From Sphingobium sp. (lineage in GTDB: Bacteria; Pseudomonadota; Alphaproteobacteria; Sphingomonadales; Sphingomonadaceae), in NCBI GenBank assembly GCA_017984895.1, contig JAGNYO010000019.1:1-41302 (forward strand): a stretch of 41,302 nucleotides of DNA, read 5' to 3'. The position numbers and the translations under genes are program-made. The notes beneath the pieces were generated by a model. That model saw only the letters and a program-made list of their open reading frames with translations. It did no database searches and was not told the DNA's origin. Shown piece by piece: positions 33,714-41,302 of this stretch (its first letter is position 1; each line of letters begins with the position of its first letter).

Positions 33714-35900
33714 TTAAGCTGCCGCTTTTTTCGCTGTATCGTAAAAGCGTTCGTCCGAAGTGGCCATAGAGCGTAGCTGTGCAGTAGGGGCAAAGCGCTC
33801 CCCCTGTGTTTGCGTCAGGCGGTTCAGCACCTCCACTACATTCGAGATACCCAGCGTGTCCATATGACTGAACGGCCCGCCGGTCCATGGCGCGAAGCCC
33901 CAGCCAAAGATCGCGCCGATATCACCATCCTCGGGCGCGGTGAGCACGCCTTCCTCATAACAGCGGGCGCATTCGATCAACTGGCGATAGAGCAGGCGTT
34001 CGCGCACTTCTGCCGCCGTCGGCTGCTGCGCCGCGCGCGGAAAATGCTCGGCGAGGCCGGGCCAAAGATGTTTTGCGCTGCCGTCATCGGGATAATCATA
34101 ATAGCCCTTAGCATTCTTGCGTCCCAAACGGCCGAGGGCGATGACCATCTTTTCGATCACATCATCCGCTTTGCTGGGCTTATAGGTTGCGCCCAGCGCC
34201 TTGCGCGTAGCAGACATGATCTTCTGCGCCAGCTCGATTGAAACCTCGTCTCCCACCGCGAGGGGACCAACCGGCATACCCAGCTGCCGGCCCACATTCT
34301 CGATTAACGCCGGGTTCACGCCTTCGGCTACCATTTGCGTTCCTTCGCTCACATAAGTGGAGAAGCAACGCGAGGTATAAAAGCCGCGACTGTCATTGAC
34401 GACGATTGGCGTTTTCTTGATCTGGCGAACATAATCCAGCGCCTTGGCAACAGCTTGCGGGCCAGTTTTCTCACCCAGTATGATCTCGACTAAGGGCATT
34501 TTTTCTACGGGAGAGAAGAAATGGATACCGATGAAATTCTCGGGTTTGCTCCATGCCTGCGCGAGGCCGGTGATCGGCAGGGTGGAAGTGTTGGAACCGA
34601 AGATGGTAACCGCGCCGAGCACCGCCTCAACCCGTTTGGTGATTTCGGCCTTGATGGCGGGGTCCTCGAATACGGCTTCGATTACGAAATCGCAGCCCGC
34701 AAGAGCTGCCGCATCGGTCACGGGTGTAACACGCGCCAGCACTTCGGCCATCTTGTCGGCGGTCATCTTGCCGCGCGAAACGCGCTTTTGCAGCTCCGTC
34801 TCAACATGGCTTTTGCCCTTTTCCGCAGCCGCGATGTCGCGGTCGAGCAGCAGCACCTCGATGCCGGAAAGGGCGGATACGGTCGCGATGCCTGCACCCA
34901 TCATGCCTGCGCCAAGCATGGCGAGCTTTTTTGTGGGGGAAGGAGGAACGTCAGCGGGCCGGCGCGCCCCGCGCTCCGCCGCCTGCTTGTTGACGAACAA
35001 CGTGCGCACCATGTTGCGGGCCTGCGGCTGGGCAATGACACGGGCGAAATATTTGCTTTCGATCCGCAAAGCGCGGTCCATTGGCAGCTGAAGCCCTTCA
35101 TAAATTGCGGAGAGGAGAGCGACTGGCGCGTTCATATTGCGTTGCGCCTCTTTCTGCATCATTGGCACTGCGCCCACAAATGTCTGAGCAAAATTGGGGT
35201 TCATAGAACCCGCTCCGCCCGGCACCTTGTAGCCTTTTACGTCCCATGGCTGGGCGGAGGCGCCGGGGTTTGCCTTTACCCATGCCTTTGCGGCGTTTAA
35301 TGCCGTTCCCGCCGACACCAGCTCGTCAATCAGCTTCAGTGCTGCGCCCTCAGCAGGTGCGAACAGCTTGCCTTGAAGCAGATACATCAGCGCGGTCTGC
35401 ACTCCGGTAATGCGCGGGAAACGCTGGCTGCCCCCGCCGCCGGGAAATAGGCCGACAAGGATTTCGGGCAGACCAAGCTGGATTTTGGGGTTGTCTCCGA
35501 CGATGCGGCGGTGACAGGCCAAGGCCAGCTCGAATCCGCCGCCCACACATGTGCCCTCGATTGCACAGGCGACCGGTTTGTCGCATGTTTCGAGGCGACG
35601 CAACACCCGGTTCAGTTCGAAAACACGGGTAAAAAGCGTTGCCATATCGAGCGTCTCGCCCGGCGGTGGCAGAAGCATTTCCTCCATTGCCTTCAGATCC
35701 ATACCGGCCATAAAGCCGCTGTCCTTAGCCGAGGCGATTACCGCACCCTTGATGGCTTCCTCTGTGGACAGGCGGTCCACTGCGCTATCCAGATCGGCAA
35801 GGAACTGTGCACCGATCACGTTCATGCTCTGGCCGGGGCAATCGATGAGAAGAGTGGCGATGCCGTCGGCGTCCACATCAATACGGATGGTCTGGGTCAT
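33714..35900 (-). CDS. Enoyl-CoA hydratase / 3-hydroxyacyl-CoA dehydrogenase (FadB/FadJ type)
   Basis: The alpha subunit of a beta-oxidation complex, 728 residues. N-terminal crotonase domain about 1-200 with [14 protein letters not shown] (oxyanion Gly, first Glu) and [15 protein letters not shown] (second Glu); a linker; an NAD-binding domain with [12 protein letters not shown] about 318-329; catalytic His in [15 protein letters not shown]; and C-terminal helical domains with YPDDGS and the motif [17 protein letters not shown] 35900 follows GGAAGGACC; the frame is open further back, with no homology. It starts 20 bases after the thiolase stop, so the two form one operon. FadB and FadJ cannot be separated from sequence alone. 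Confidence 0.93.
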   Translation of the reverse strand: MTQTIRIDVDADGIATLLIDCPGQSMNVIGAQFLADLDSAVDRLSTEEAIKGAVIASAKDSGFMAGMDLKAMEEMLLPPPGETLDMATLFTRVFELNRVLRRLETCDKPVACAIEGTCVGGGFELALACHRRIVGDNPKIQLGLPEILVGLFPGGGGSQRFPRITGVQTALMYLLQGKLFAPAEGAALKLIDELVSAGTALNAAKAWVKANPGASAQPWDVKGYKVPGGAGSMNPNFAQTFVGAVPMMQKEAQRNMNAPVALLSAIYEGLQLPMDRALRIESKYFARVIAQPQARNMVRTLFVNKQAAERGARRPADVPPSPTKKLAMLGAGMMGAGIATVSALSGIEVLLLDRDIAAAEKGKSHVETELQKRVSRGKMTADKMAEVLARVTPVTDAAALAGCDFVIEAVFEDPAIKAEITKRVEAVLGAVTIFGSNTSTLPITGLAQAWSKPENFIGIHFFSPVEKMPLVEIILGEKTGPQAVAKALDYVRQIKKTPIVVNDSRGFYTSRCFSTYVSEGTQMVAEGVNPALIENVGRQLGMPVGPLAVGDEVSIELAQKIMSATRKALGATYKPSKADDVIEKMVIALGRLGRKNAKGYYDYPDDGSAKHLWPGLAEHFPRAAQQPTAAEVRERLLYRQLIECARCYEEGVLTAPEDGDIGAIFGWGFAPWTGGPFSHMDTLGISNVVEVLNRLTQTQGERFAPTAQLRSMATSDERFYDTAKKAAA

Positions 35901-35920
35901 ATCTTGGTCCTTCCGCTCTC

Positions 35921-37129
35921 TCAAACGCGTTCGATGATCGTGCCAGTGCCCATCCCTGCGCCCACGCACAGGTTTATGAGAGCAGTGCCTTTGCCGGATC
36001 GTTCCAGCTCGTCGAGCGCGATGCCAAGCACCATCGCACCGGTGGCGCCCAGTGGATGCCCCATCGCGATCGCGCCACCATTGACATTGATTTGCGCGTG
36101 ATCGAGGTCGAGCGCCTGCATATAGCGGAGCACCACGCTGGCGAATGCTTCGTTCAGCTCCCACAGGTCGATGTCGGACTTGCTCATGCCTGCCCTGTCG
36201 AGCAGCTTATGCGCGATACTTTCCGGCCCAGTGAGCATGATCATCGGTTCGGAACCGATGGAAGCGGCCGCGCGAATACGGGCGCGTGGTTTCAGGCCGT
36301 ATTTCTCACCCATCGCCTTGCTGCCGATCAGCACGGCGGCGGCTCCATCGACAATGCCGGAACTATTGCCCGCATGATGCACATGGTCGATCTTCTCGAC
36401 TTCGGGATACCGCATGTAGGCCACAGTGTCGAAGCCGGGCATCTGCTCGCCCATCGCCTGAAAGCTGGGCTTTAGCGCTGCGAGAGACTGCATGTCCGCC
36501 TCTGGACGCATATGCTCGTCATAATCGAGGATGATTTCGCCGATGACATCACGGATCGGCAGGATGGACTTAACGAAGCGGCCTTCGTCCCATGCCTTTT
36601 TTGCACGGCGTTGACTCTCGATCGCATAGGCATCCACATCCGTGCGCGAAAACCCGAATTTGGTGGCGATCAAATCAGCGCCAATGCCCTGCGGCGCAAA
36701 ATAGGTCTTGTAGGCGACAGCGGGGTCAGTCGCCCAAGCTCCGCCGTCCGAGGCCATCGGGATACGGCTCATGCTTTCTATACCGCCGCCGATTGCGAAA
36801 TTAGCCTCGCCTGACGCCACTTTCGCCGCCGCCATGTTGACCGCCTCCAGTCCTGATGCGCAGAAGCGATTGACCTGAACCCCCGGTACGCTTTCGGCAT
36901 AGTCGGCGTTGAGCACAGCGACGCGGGCGATATCCGCACCCTGTTCTCCGACCGGGGTTACGCAGCCCAGTATCACGTCATCCACATCGGCCGTGTTTAT
37001 GCCTGTGCGGGCTGGGATCGCCCTCAAGACCTGGCTGGCAAGCTCAATGGGGGGTATTTCATGAAGCGCGCCGTCCGCCTTGCCCTTTCCTCGCGGGCTG
37101 CGCACCGCATCATAGATGTAGGCTTCCAT
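35921..37129 (-). CDS. Acetyl-CoA acetyltransferase / 3-ketoacyl-CoA thiolase
   Basis: The last step of beta-oxidation, thiolytic cleavage of 3-ketoacyl-CoA. 402 residues. Nucleophile Cys in [13 protein letters not shown] about 88-100, His in [15 protein letters not shown] near 352-366, and the second Cys in [13 protein letters not shown] near 384-396. ATG 37129 ([14 protein letters not shown]) has GGAGAG six bases upstream; a start 12 codons earlier is less likely. It is the first gene of the fad operon. Whether it prefers long chains (FadA/FadI) or acetoacetyl-CoA is not readable, but pairing with a FadJ-type partner favours beta-oxidation. Confidence 0.93.
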   Translation of the reverse strand: MEAYIYDAVRSPRGKGKADGALHEIPPIELASQVLRAIPARTGINTADVDDVILGCVTPVGEQGADIARVAVLNADYAESVPGVQVNRFCASGLEAVNMAAAKVASGEANFAIGGGIESMSRIPMASDGGAWATDPAVAYKTYFAPQGIGADLIATKFGFSRTDVDAYAIESQRRAKKAWDEGRFVKSILPIRDVIGEIILDYDEHMRPEADMQSLAALKPSFQAMGEQMPGFDTVAYMRYPEVEKIDHVHHAGNSSGIVDGAAAVLIGSKAMGEKYGLKPRARIRAAASIGSEPMIMLTGPESIAHKLLDRAGMSKSDIDLWELNEAFASVVLRYMQALDLDHAQINVNGGAIAMGHPLGATGAMVLGIALDELERSGKGTALINLCVGAGMGTGTIIERV

Positions 37130-37422
37130 CGGTTTCTCTCCTGCCAGGTGGTGGCTGATGCTCATTGGCCTCTAATGTGCGCCAATTTTGGCCAAGTGCA
37201 AGTGCTGCAAAACGGGTAAAATCCGTTCATCCGCATAATGGTCCTGCTGTTGTGCCATGCCGTAGCGTCCATCTTCACCCACATATGCCCTCTTTTTCTG
37301 TATTATGATCGGAACACATGCAGACATTGTAGTTCCTACCCGGCCGTTATGCCTAATTTATGGCTGGCATTTTGCGAATCGCGCTTCATATGGGTGCGGC
37401 AGAGCAGCGCTAAGGAGAGGGC
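37130..37422. other. Divergent control region between the fad operon and folE
   Basis: 293 bases with no gene. It contains the inverted repeats GCCAATTTTGGC (37181-37192) and AACGG-gtaaaat-CCGTT (37211-37227), about 50-100 bases before the thiolase start, either of which could be an operator for a TetR- or FadR-like fatty-acid repressor (inference). On the folE side, TGTATTATGAT (37298-37308) resembles an extended -10 box. AAGGAGAGGGC directly precedes folE. Confidence 0.45.
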
Positions 37423-38031
37423 ATGACCGGTGCAGACTATCAGCAAAACGAGCTAGGGCGCGGTAAGATAGCGGTGCCCGCCGAGATTGAGGACGCCGTC
37501 CGCACTCTGATCCGCTGGGCAGGAGATAATCCGGACCGGGAAGGCCTGCTCGATACACCCGCTCGGGTCGCGCGCGCATGGAAGGAATATTGCGAAGGAT
37601 ATACGCAAGAGCCGGCCTATCACCTCTCACGCATCTTTCATGAGGTCGGTGGATATGACGAAATAGTGCTGCTGAAGGGTATTCCGTTCCAGTCTCACTG
37701 CGAGCATCACATGGCGCCCATAACCGGCGTTGCGCATATAGGCTATCTACCGGGCGATTATGTCGTGGGCATATCGAAGCTCGCGCGTGTGCTGCATGGT
37801 TTTGCGCGCCGACTACAGGTGCAGGAACGGCTTACGGCGGAAGTGGCTGACTGTATATGGGACAATCTCCACCCGCGCGGCGTGGCGGTGGTGATCGAGG
37901 CAACACACGGTTGCATGACCGGGCGTGGTGTGCGCACACCCGATGTCATAATGAAAACCAGCAGGATGATGGGCGTGTTCCGCGACGACGACAAGAGCCG
38001 CAAGGAAGTGCTGCGCCTGATGGGGCTTTGA
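37423..38031 (+). CDS. folE: GTP cyclohydrolase I
   Basis: Converts GTP to 7,8-dihydroneopterin triphosphate, the first step of folate and pterin synthesis. 202 residues. Zinc ligands Cys93 and His96 in HCEHHMAP and Cys164 in THGCMTGRGV; DTPARVARAW near the N-terminus; SKLARVLHGFARRLQVQERL in the middle. AAGGAG lies nine bases before ATG 37423. The next gene, a pteridine-reductase-like dehydrogenase, begins two bases after the folE stop. Confidence 0.97.
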   Translation: MTGADYQQNELGRGKIAVPAEIEDAVRTLIRWAGDNPDREGLLDTPARVARAWKEYCEGYTQEPAYHLSRIFHEVGGYDEIVLLKGIPFQSHCEHHMAPITGVAHIGYLPGDYVVGISKLARVLHGFARRLQVQERLTAEVADCIWDNLHPRGVAVVIEATHGCMTGRGVRTPDVIMKTSRMMGVFRDDDKSRKEVLRLMGL

Positions 38032-38033
38032 GC

Positions 38034-38795
38034 ATGGACGCCGCACCCATAGCGCTGGTAACGGGTGGCCACAGGCGGCTGGGCGCGCATATAGCCCTGG
38101 CTCTGGGAAGGGCGGGCTACCGCCTCGCGCTGCATGGCAGCCATGACTGCGATCTTGAGCGCTGGCTGGCGGAAGGTTTGAGCGAGCGGGGCGTGGATTG
38201 GGCCGGCTTTGTCGCCGATTTTACCCAACCGGAATGCGCAGCCGCATTAATACACGAGGCGAGCGCGCATTTTGGGCGAGCGCCTGACTTGCTGGTCAAC
38301 AGTGCGGCGCTTTTCGGGCAGGACCGGCTGGAGGATACGACAGCGGAATCGCTGATGCGCCACTATGCGGTGAACAGCGCTGCGCCTGTGTTATTGACGC
38401 AGGCTTTCGCGTCAGTGCCGAGTGGCGGGGAGGGGCGTTCCATCATCAATATTCTTGACCAGCGGCTTAGCCACCCGCACGGGGACCAGCTCGCCTATAC
38501 CCTCTCCAAACAGGCGATGGCGGGTTTCACCCGCATTGCAGCAGGGGAGCTGGCGCCGCAAGGCATTCGTGTCAATGCGGTCGCGCCTGGGCTGACCATC
38601 GCCACGCCAGATTATGACCCAGCGCAAGTGGAGCGGCTCGGTGCCATGATGCCACTGGGGCGCCTGCCTATACCGGATGAGATTGCTGATGCCGTACTTT
38701 ATCTCGCGCACGCGCGGGCTGTGACAGGCCAGGTAATCGCGGTTGATGGCGGCGCCCATATGCGCAGCTATCAGCGCGACTTCATGCACTTGTAA
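38034..38795 (+). CDS. Short-chain dehydrogenase, pteridine reductase/FolM-like
   Basis: 253 residues. Nucleotide-binding start LVTGGHRRLGAHIALALG (the Arg pair after GGH suits NADPH), NSAALFGQ in place of NNAG, INILDQRLSHPH, and catalytic YTLSK near 154-158. The D-x-x-x-x-P-x-x-x-x-x-Y layout is typical of pterin-reducing SDRs such as FolM and PTR1. ATG 38034 follows the folE stop by two bases. Likely role: reduction of dihydropterins or dihydrofolate made from the FolE product; the substrate is inference. An ordinary fatty-acyl or sugar SDR remains possible. Confidence 0.82.
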   Translation: MDAAPIALVTGGHRRLGAHIALALGRAGYRLALHGSHDCDLERWLAEGLSERGVDWAGFVADFTQPECAAALIHEASAHFGRAPDLLVNSAALFGQDRLEDTTAESLMRHYAVNSAAPVLLTQAFASVPSGGEGRSIINILDQRLSHPHGDQLAYTLSKQAMAGFTRIAAGELAPQGIRVNAVAPGLTIATPDYDPAQVERLGAMMPLGRLPIPDEIADAVLYLAHARAVTGQVIAVDGGAHMRSYQRDFMHL

Positions 38796-38805
38796 AAAAG
38801 CGAAA

Positions 38806-38827
38806 CCCGCCAGATTACTCCGGCGGG
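38806..38827 (-). terminator. Rho-independent terminator of the ribosomal operon
   Basis: CCCGCC (38806-38811) pairs with GGCGGG (38822-38827). Read leftwards (minus strand), the hairpin is followed by TTTCGCTTTTTT, a usable T-run ending rpsF-rpsR-rplI. Read rightwards the tail is CTGCTAAAAT, so it is weak for the convergent folE operon. Confidence 0.68.
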
Positions 38828-38856
38828 CTGCTAAAATCCCAGGGGCCTGATTAGGT

Positions 38857-39468
38857 TCAGGCTTCCGCTTCGTTTTCGGCGGATTCCTCTGCTTCCGTTT
38901 CCTCACCAGCGATAACGCCCGGCTCGGCATTAGGGTCATAGTCCTCGGTGAAGCCCGCCTCGTCCTTTTCGAACATGGAGGCCATTACATCTACGCCTTC
39001 CTTCTGGAGGTCGGCTTCTTCCGGCGAACGGGCGACGTTAACGGTGATTGTAACCGCCACTTCGGGGTGAAGCGCAACTTTGACCTCGAAAACGCCCAAA
39101 GTCTTGATCGGGCGTTCCAGCACGATCATCGCCTTGGTGACGATCTTGTGATCATCGGCCTGGAGCGCGTCGACGATATCACGCACCGCGACCGAGCCAT
39201 AGAGATGGCCAGCGTTCGATGCCTGACGGATCAGCACAATCTGATGACCATCGACCGATCCGGCTTCGGCCTGAGCAGTGGCGCGACGTGCGGCGTTGTC
39301 CGCCTCGATACGCGCGCGGCTTGCTTCGAAAACCTTGCGGTTCGATGCGTTGGAACGCAGCGCCTTCTTGTTGGGCAGCAGATAGTTGCGGGCGTAGCCG
39401 TCCTTGACGGTGACGACATCGCCGATGGCGCCCAGCTTCTCGATCCGCTCGAGCAGAATGATTTCCAT
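38857..39468 (-). CDS. rplI: 50S ribosomal protein L9
   Basis: 203 residues, longer than the usual ~150 because of an acidic C-terminal tail (EDYDPNAEPGVIAGEE and a run of Glu/Ala). The N-terminal rRNA-binding domain reads MEIILLERIEKLGAIGDVVT with GYARNYLLPNKKA; the long helix follows, and the C-terminal domain ends near residue 150. GGAG precedes ATG 39468, 11 bases after rpsR. Last gene of the rpsF operon. Confidence 0.97.
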   Translation of the reverse strand: MEIILLERIEKLGAIGDVVTVKDGYARNYLLPNKKALRSNASNRKVFEASRARIEADNAARRATAQAEAGSVDGHQIVLIRQASNAGHLYGSVAVRDIVDALQADDHKIVTKAMIVLERPIKTLGVFEVKVALHPEVAVTITVNVARSPEEADLQKEGVDVMASMFEKDEAGFTEDYDPNAEPGVIAGEETEAEESAENEAEA

Positions 39469-39479
39469 GTCTTAGCTCC

Positions 39480-39704
39480 TCACTTCACGATGTAGGGCAG
39501 CAGGCCCAGATGGCGGGCGCGCTTGATAGCCTGAGCCAGCTCGCGCTGTTTCTTGGCGGATACCGCGGTGATGCGGCTGGGGACGATCTTGCCGCGCTCG
39601 GATACGAAACCCTGAAGCAGACGGACGTCCTTGTAATCGATTTTCGGCGCATCCTTGGCGGCGAAGGGGCAGCTTTTGCGGCGGCGGAAAAATGGGCGTG
39701 CCAT
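39480..39704 (-). CDS. rpsR: 30S ribosomal protein S18
   Basis: 74 residues: [12 protein letters not shown] at the start, [19 protein letters not shown], and [10 protein letters not shown] at the end are all conserved in S18. It binds S6 on the platform of the small subunit. A 13-base gap from rpsF and 11 to rplI, with GGAGG before ATG 39704, show one operon. Confidence 0.98.
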   Translation of the reverse strand: MARPFFRRRKSCPFAAKDAPKIDYKDVRLLQGFVSERGKIVPSRITAVSAKKQRELAQAIKRARHLGLLPYIVK

Positions 39705-39717
39705 GGTCTATACCTCC

Positions 39718-40152
39718 TTATTCGCCGTCAAAATCAGTGCGCTCGCGGCGTGGGCCGCGCTCGCCACGCTCAGGGCGATCGCCCCGCTCGCCATCACGAC
39801 CGCCACGGCGATCCCGGTCGCGCTCGCGTTCACCCTTGCGCATCATGACAGACGGGCCGGCTTCCAGCTCGTCAACACGGACGGTCATGTAGCGGATGAC
39901 ATCTTCGTTGATCTGGGTCTGACGCTCCAGTTCGGCGACGACCCCGGCGGGCGCCTCGATATTGAGCATCACATAATGCGCCTTGCGGTTCTTGGCGATC
40001 TTGTAGGCGAGAGAGCGCAGGCCCCAGGTTTCGACCTTGGTCACCTTGCCCTGATTCGCTTCGATGATGGAAGTGGCGTTTTCCGCCAGCGCATCAACCT
40101 GGGCCTGAGCCAGATCCTGACGCGCAAGAAAAACATGCTCATATAGCGGCAT
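39718..40152 (-). CDS. rpsF: 30S ribosomal protein S6 with charged tail
   Basis: 144 residues. The ferredoxin-like core ([56 protein letters not shown]) is standard at about 100 residues. The last ~40 are Arg/Asp/Glu/Gly-rich ([16 protein letters not shown]), a disordered extension common in alphaproteobacterial S6. ATG 40152 gives the conserved start; the frame is open far upstream without homology. First gene of the operon. Confidence 0.96.
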   Translation of the reverse strand: MPLYEHVFLARQDLAQAQVDALAENATSIIEANQGKVTKVETWGLRSLAYKIAKNRKAHYVMLNIEAPAGVVAELERQTQINEDVIRYMTVRVDELEAGPSVMMRKGERERDRDRRGGRDGERGDRPERGERGPRRERTDFDGE

Positions 40153-40183
40153 GACAGCTTGCTTTCTTCGTTGGCCGATTGCT

Positions 40184-40222
40184 GACGGGCGCACCATGCG
40201 CACCGCCCCTCCGGCTGTCGTC
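40184..40222 (-). promoter_or_regulatory. Candidate S6:S18-binding leader of rpsF
   Basis: On the minus-strand RNA, GACG (40222-40219) can pair with CGTC (40187-40184), enclosing a CCGGAGG stretch and an inner GCGCA-TGG-TGCGC hairpin. Known: many bacteria have an S6:S18-binding leader with a CCG-containing bulge before rpsF. The match is by eye and the fold is not computed; a second hairpin (TTCGC/GCGAA near 40233-40257) lies further upstream. Confidence 0.3.
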
Positions 40223-40382
40223 TCAACAGTCTTTCGCGCGGCCTTCCGGCTTTGCGAAGGCGGGCCTATGGCGGAAATGCGTGTGAATAGCAAGGGCGAA
40301 AGAACGCCCCGCATCTGCGGGCTTCCCACGCGCCGCCAAATCGTTATGGGAGCGTGCAGCACACATCATACAGGAGACGCGG

Positions 40383-41302
40383 ATGCGCGCATTCATCTTT
40401 CCGGGGCAGGGCAGTCAGCATGTCGGCATGGGCAAGGCCTTGGCCGAGGCCAGTGTGGTCGCCCGCGAGGTGTTTCAGGAGGTGGACGAGGCGCTAGGCC
40501 AGCATCTGTTCCGCATCATGTGTGACGGGCCGGAGAGCGACCTGACGTTGACCGAAAACGCTCAGCCCGCGATCATGGCGAACGCTATCGCCACGCTGCG
40601 GGTGCTGGAAAAAGAGGGTGGGTTGAAGCTCGTCGAGAAGGGCGACTATGTCGCTGGGCACAGCCTTGGCGAATATAGCGCGCTGTGTGCGGCAGGCGCC
40701 TTTGATCTCCCTACGACGGCGCGGCTGCTGAAGCTGCGCGGGCGGGCGATGCAGGCTGCCGTGCCGGTGGGCGAGGGCGCTATGGCGGCGCTGCTCGGTG
40801 CGGACATCGACAAGGCGCAGGCGCTGGCCGATGCGGCGGCGGATGGTGAAGTTTGCACTGTCGCTAACGACAATGACCCGACACAGGTTGTTATCTCCGG
40901 CCATCGTGGCGCGGTGGAGCGCGCAGTGGCGTTGGTGAAGGAGCATGGCATCAAGCGCGGCGTGCTGCTGCCCGTCTCTGCGCCGTTCCATTGCCCGCTG
41001 ATGCAGTCTGCGGCAGACGCGATGGCCGAGGCGCTGGGCCAGGCAAGCATCAACGCACCGTTGCTGCCGGTTTATGCCAATGTGCTGGCCGCGCCAATCG
41101 CTGCGCCGGACGACATCCGCGCGCGCCTTGTCGAGCAGGTGACCGGCCGCGTGCGCTGGCGCGAAAGCGTGGCGGCGATGTGGGGCGCGGGCGTCACGGA
41201 TTTCGTTGAGGTGGGCGGCAAGGTGCTCGGGCCGATGGTCAAGCGCATCGCGCCGGATGCGAATGTCACCAGCGTTGTCACGATGGATGACATCGAGGCG
41301 CT
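40383..41302 (+). CDS. fabD: Malonyl-CoA:ACP transacylase (3' end outside window)
   Basis: Loads malonate onto acyl carrier protein for fatty-acid synthesis. 306 codons are visible and the frame is still open at 41302; the usual length is about 310, so only a few residues are missing. FPGQGSQHVGMGKAL at the start; nucleophile Ser in AGHSLGEYSAL (about residue 92); catalytic His in PVSAPFHCPLM (about 203). AGGAG lies six bases before ATG 40383. It is divergent from rpsF. In many bacteria fabG follows; that lies outside the window. Confidence 0.96.
   Translation, partial: MRAFIFPGQGSQHVGMGKALAEASVVAREVFQEVDEALGQHLFRIMCDGPESDLTLTENAQPAIMANAIATLRVLEKEGGLKLVEKGDYVAGHSLGEYSALCAAGAFDLPTTARLLKLRGRAMQAAVPVGEGAMAALLGADIDKAQALADAAADGEVCTVANDNDPTQVVISGHRGAVERAVALVKEHGIKRGVLLPVSAPFHCPLMQSAADAMAEALGQASINAPLLPVYANVLAAPIAAPDDIRARLVEQVTGRVRWRESVAAMWGAGVTDFVEVGGKVLGPMVKRIAPDANVTSVVTMDDIEA

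Overview
The window reads as chromosomal DNA of a sphingomonad (Alphaproteobacteria, order Sphingomonadales). Reasons: high GC throughout; an HWE-type sensor kinase; a DksA that has lost most zinc-finger cysteines; a DUF1465 gene; small DUF465 (YdcH) genes; an S6 protein with a long charged tail; the conserved rpsF-rpsR-rplI and glnB-glnA pairs; and short conserved proteins I associate with this order. These calls come from reading the sequence; no database was searched. No tRNA, rRNA, CRISPR array, prophage or defence island was seen. Most of the window is ordinary core genome.

Left edge (1-3511): the window opens inside the end of an insertion sequence, probably IS21-like. The element appears to have cut the CheB methylesterase domain off a large CheB-CheR-PAS-HWE kinase gene. 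The CheR-PAS-kinase part is followed directly by a single-domain response regulator.

3.8-15.7 kb: a FadD-like acyl-CoA ligase overlapping msrA; a small lipoprotein; a Sua5-type tRNA threonylcarbamoyladenosine (t6A) enzyme; a DUF815 ATPase; a PQQ-type sugar dehydrogenase preceded by a 59-codon membrane protein that starts at GTG; a small conserved protein; a minus-strand cluster of M17 aminopeptidase, NlpC/P60 peptidase and argC; a DUF3298-like lipoprotein; and rimO.

15.7-22.1 kb: a long perfect inverted repeat, two PilZ genes, serS-surE, a low-complexity Gly/Ser/Thr-rich surface protein with a PEP-CTERM-like tail, dksA, a divergent pair of DUF465 genes and a DUF1465 gene.

22.2-32.4 kb: tamA-tamB (outer-membrane assembly, start and stop codons overlapping), a chemoreceptor with two HAMP domains, a bidirectional terminator, then glnB-glnA (nitrogen status sensing and glutamine synthesis) on the minus strand.

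32.6-41.3 kb: galE; a beta-oxidation operon (thiolase, then a hydratase/3-hydroxyacyl-CoA dehydrogenase); folE with a pteridine-reductase-like short-chain dehydrogenase; the ribosomal operon rpsF-rpsR-rplI with its terminator; and fabD, which runs off the right edge. The FadD-like ligase near the left and the thiolase/FadJ-like pair near the right together supply activation and most steps of fatty-acid degradation, while fabD belongs to synthesis.

No clear candidate for an entirely new biological system was found. The best leads are the IS-decapitated chemosensory kinase, the repeat-built surface protein, the hidden small membrane protein, the folE/short-chain dehydrogenase pair, and several inverted repeats in leader regions.
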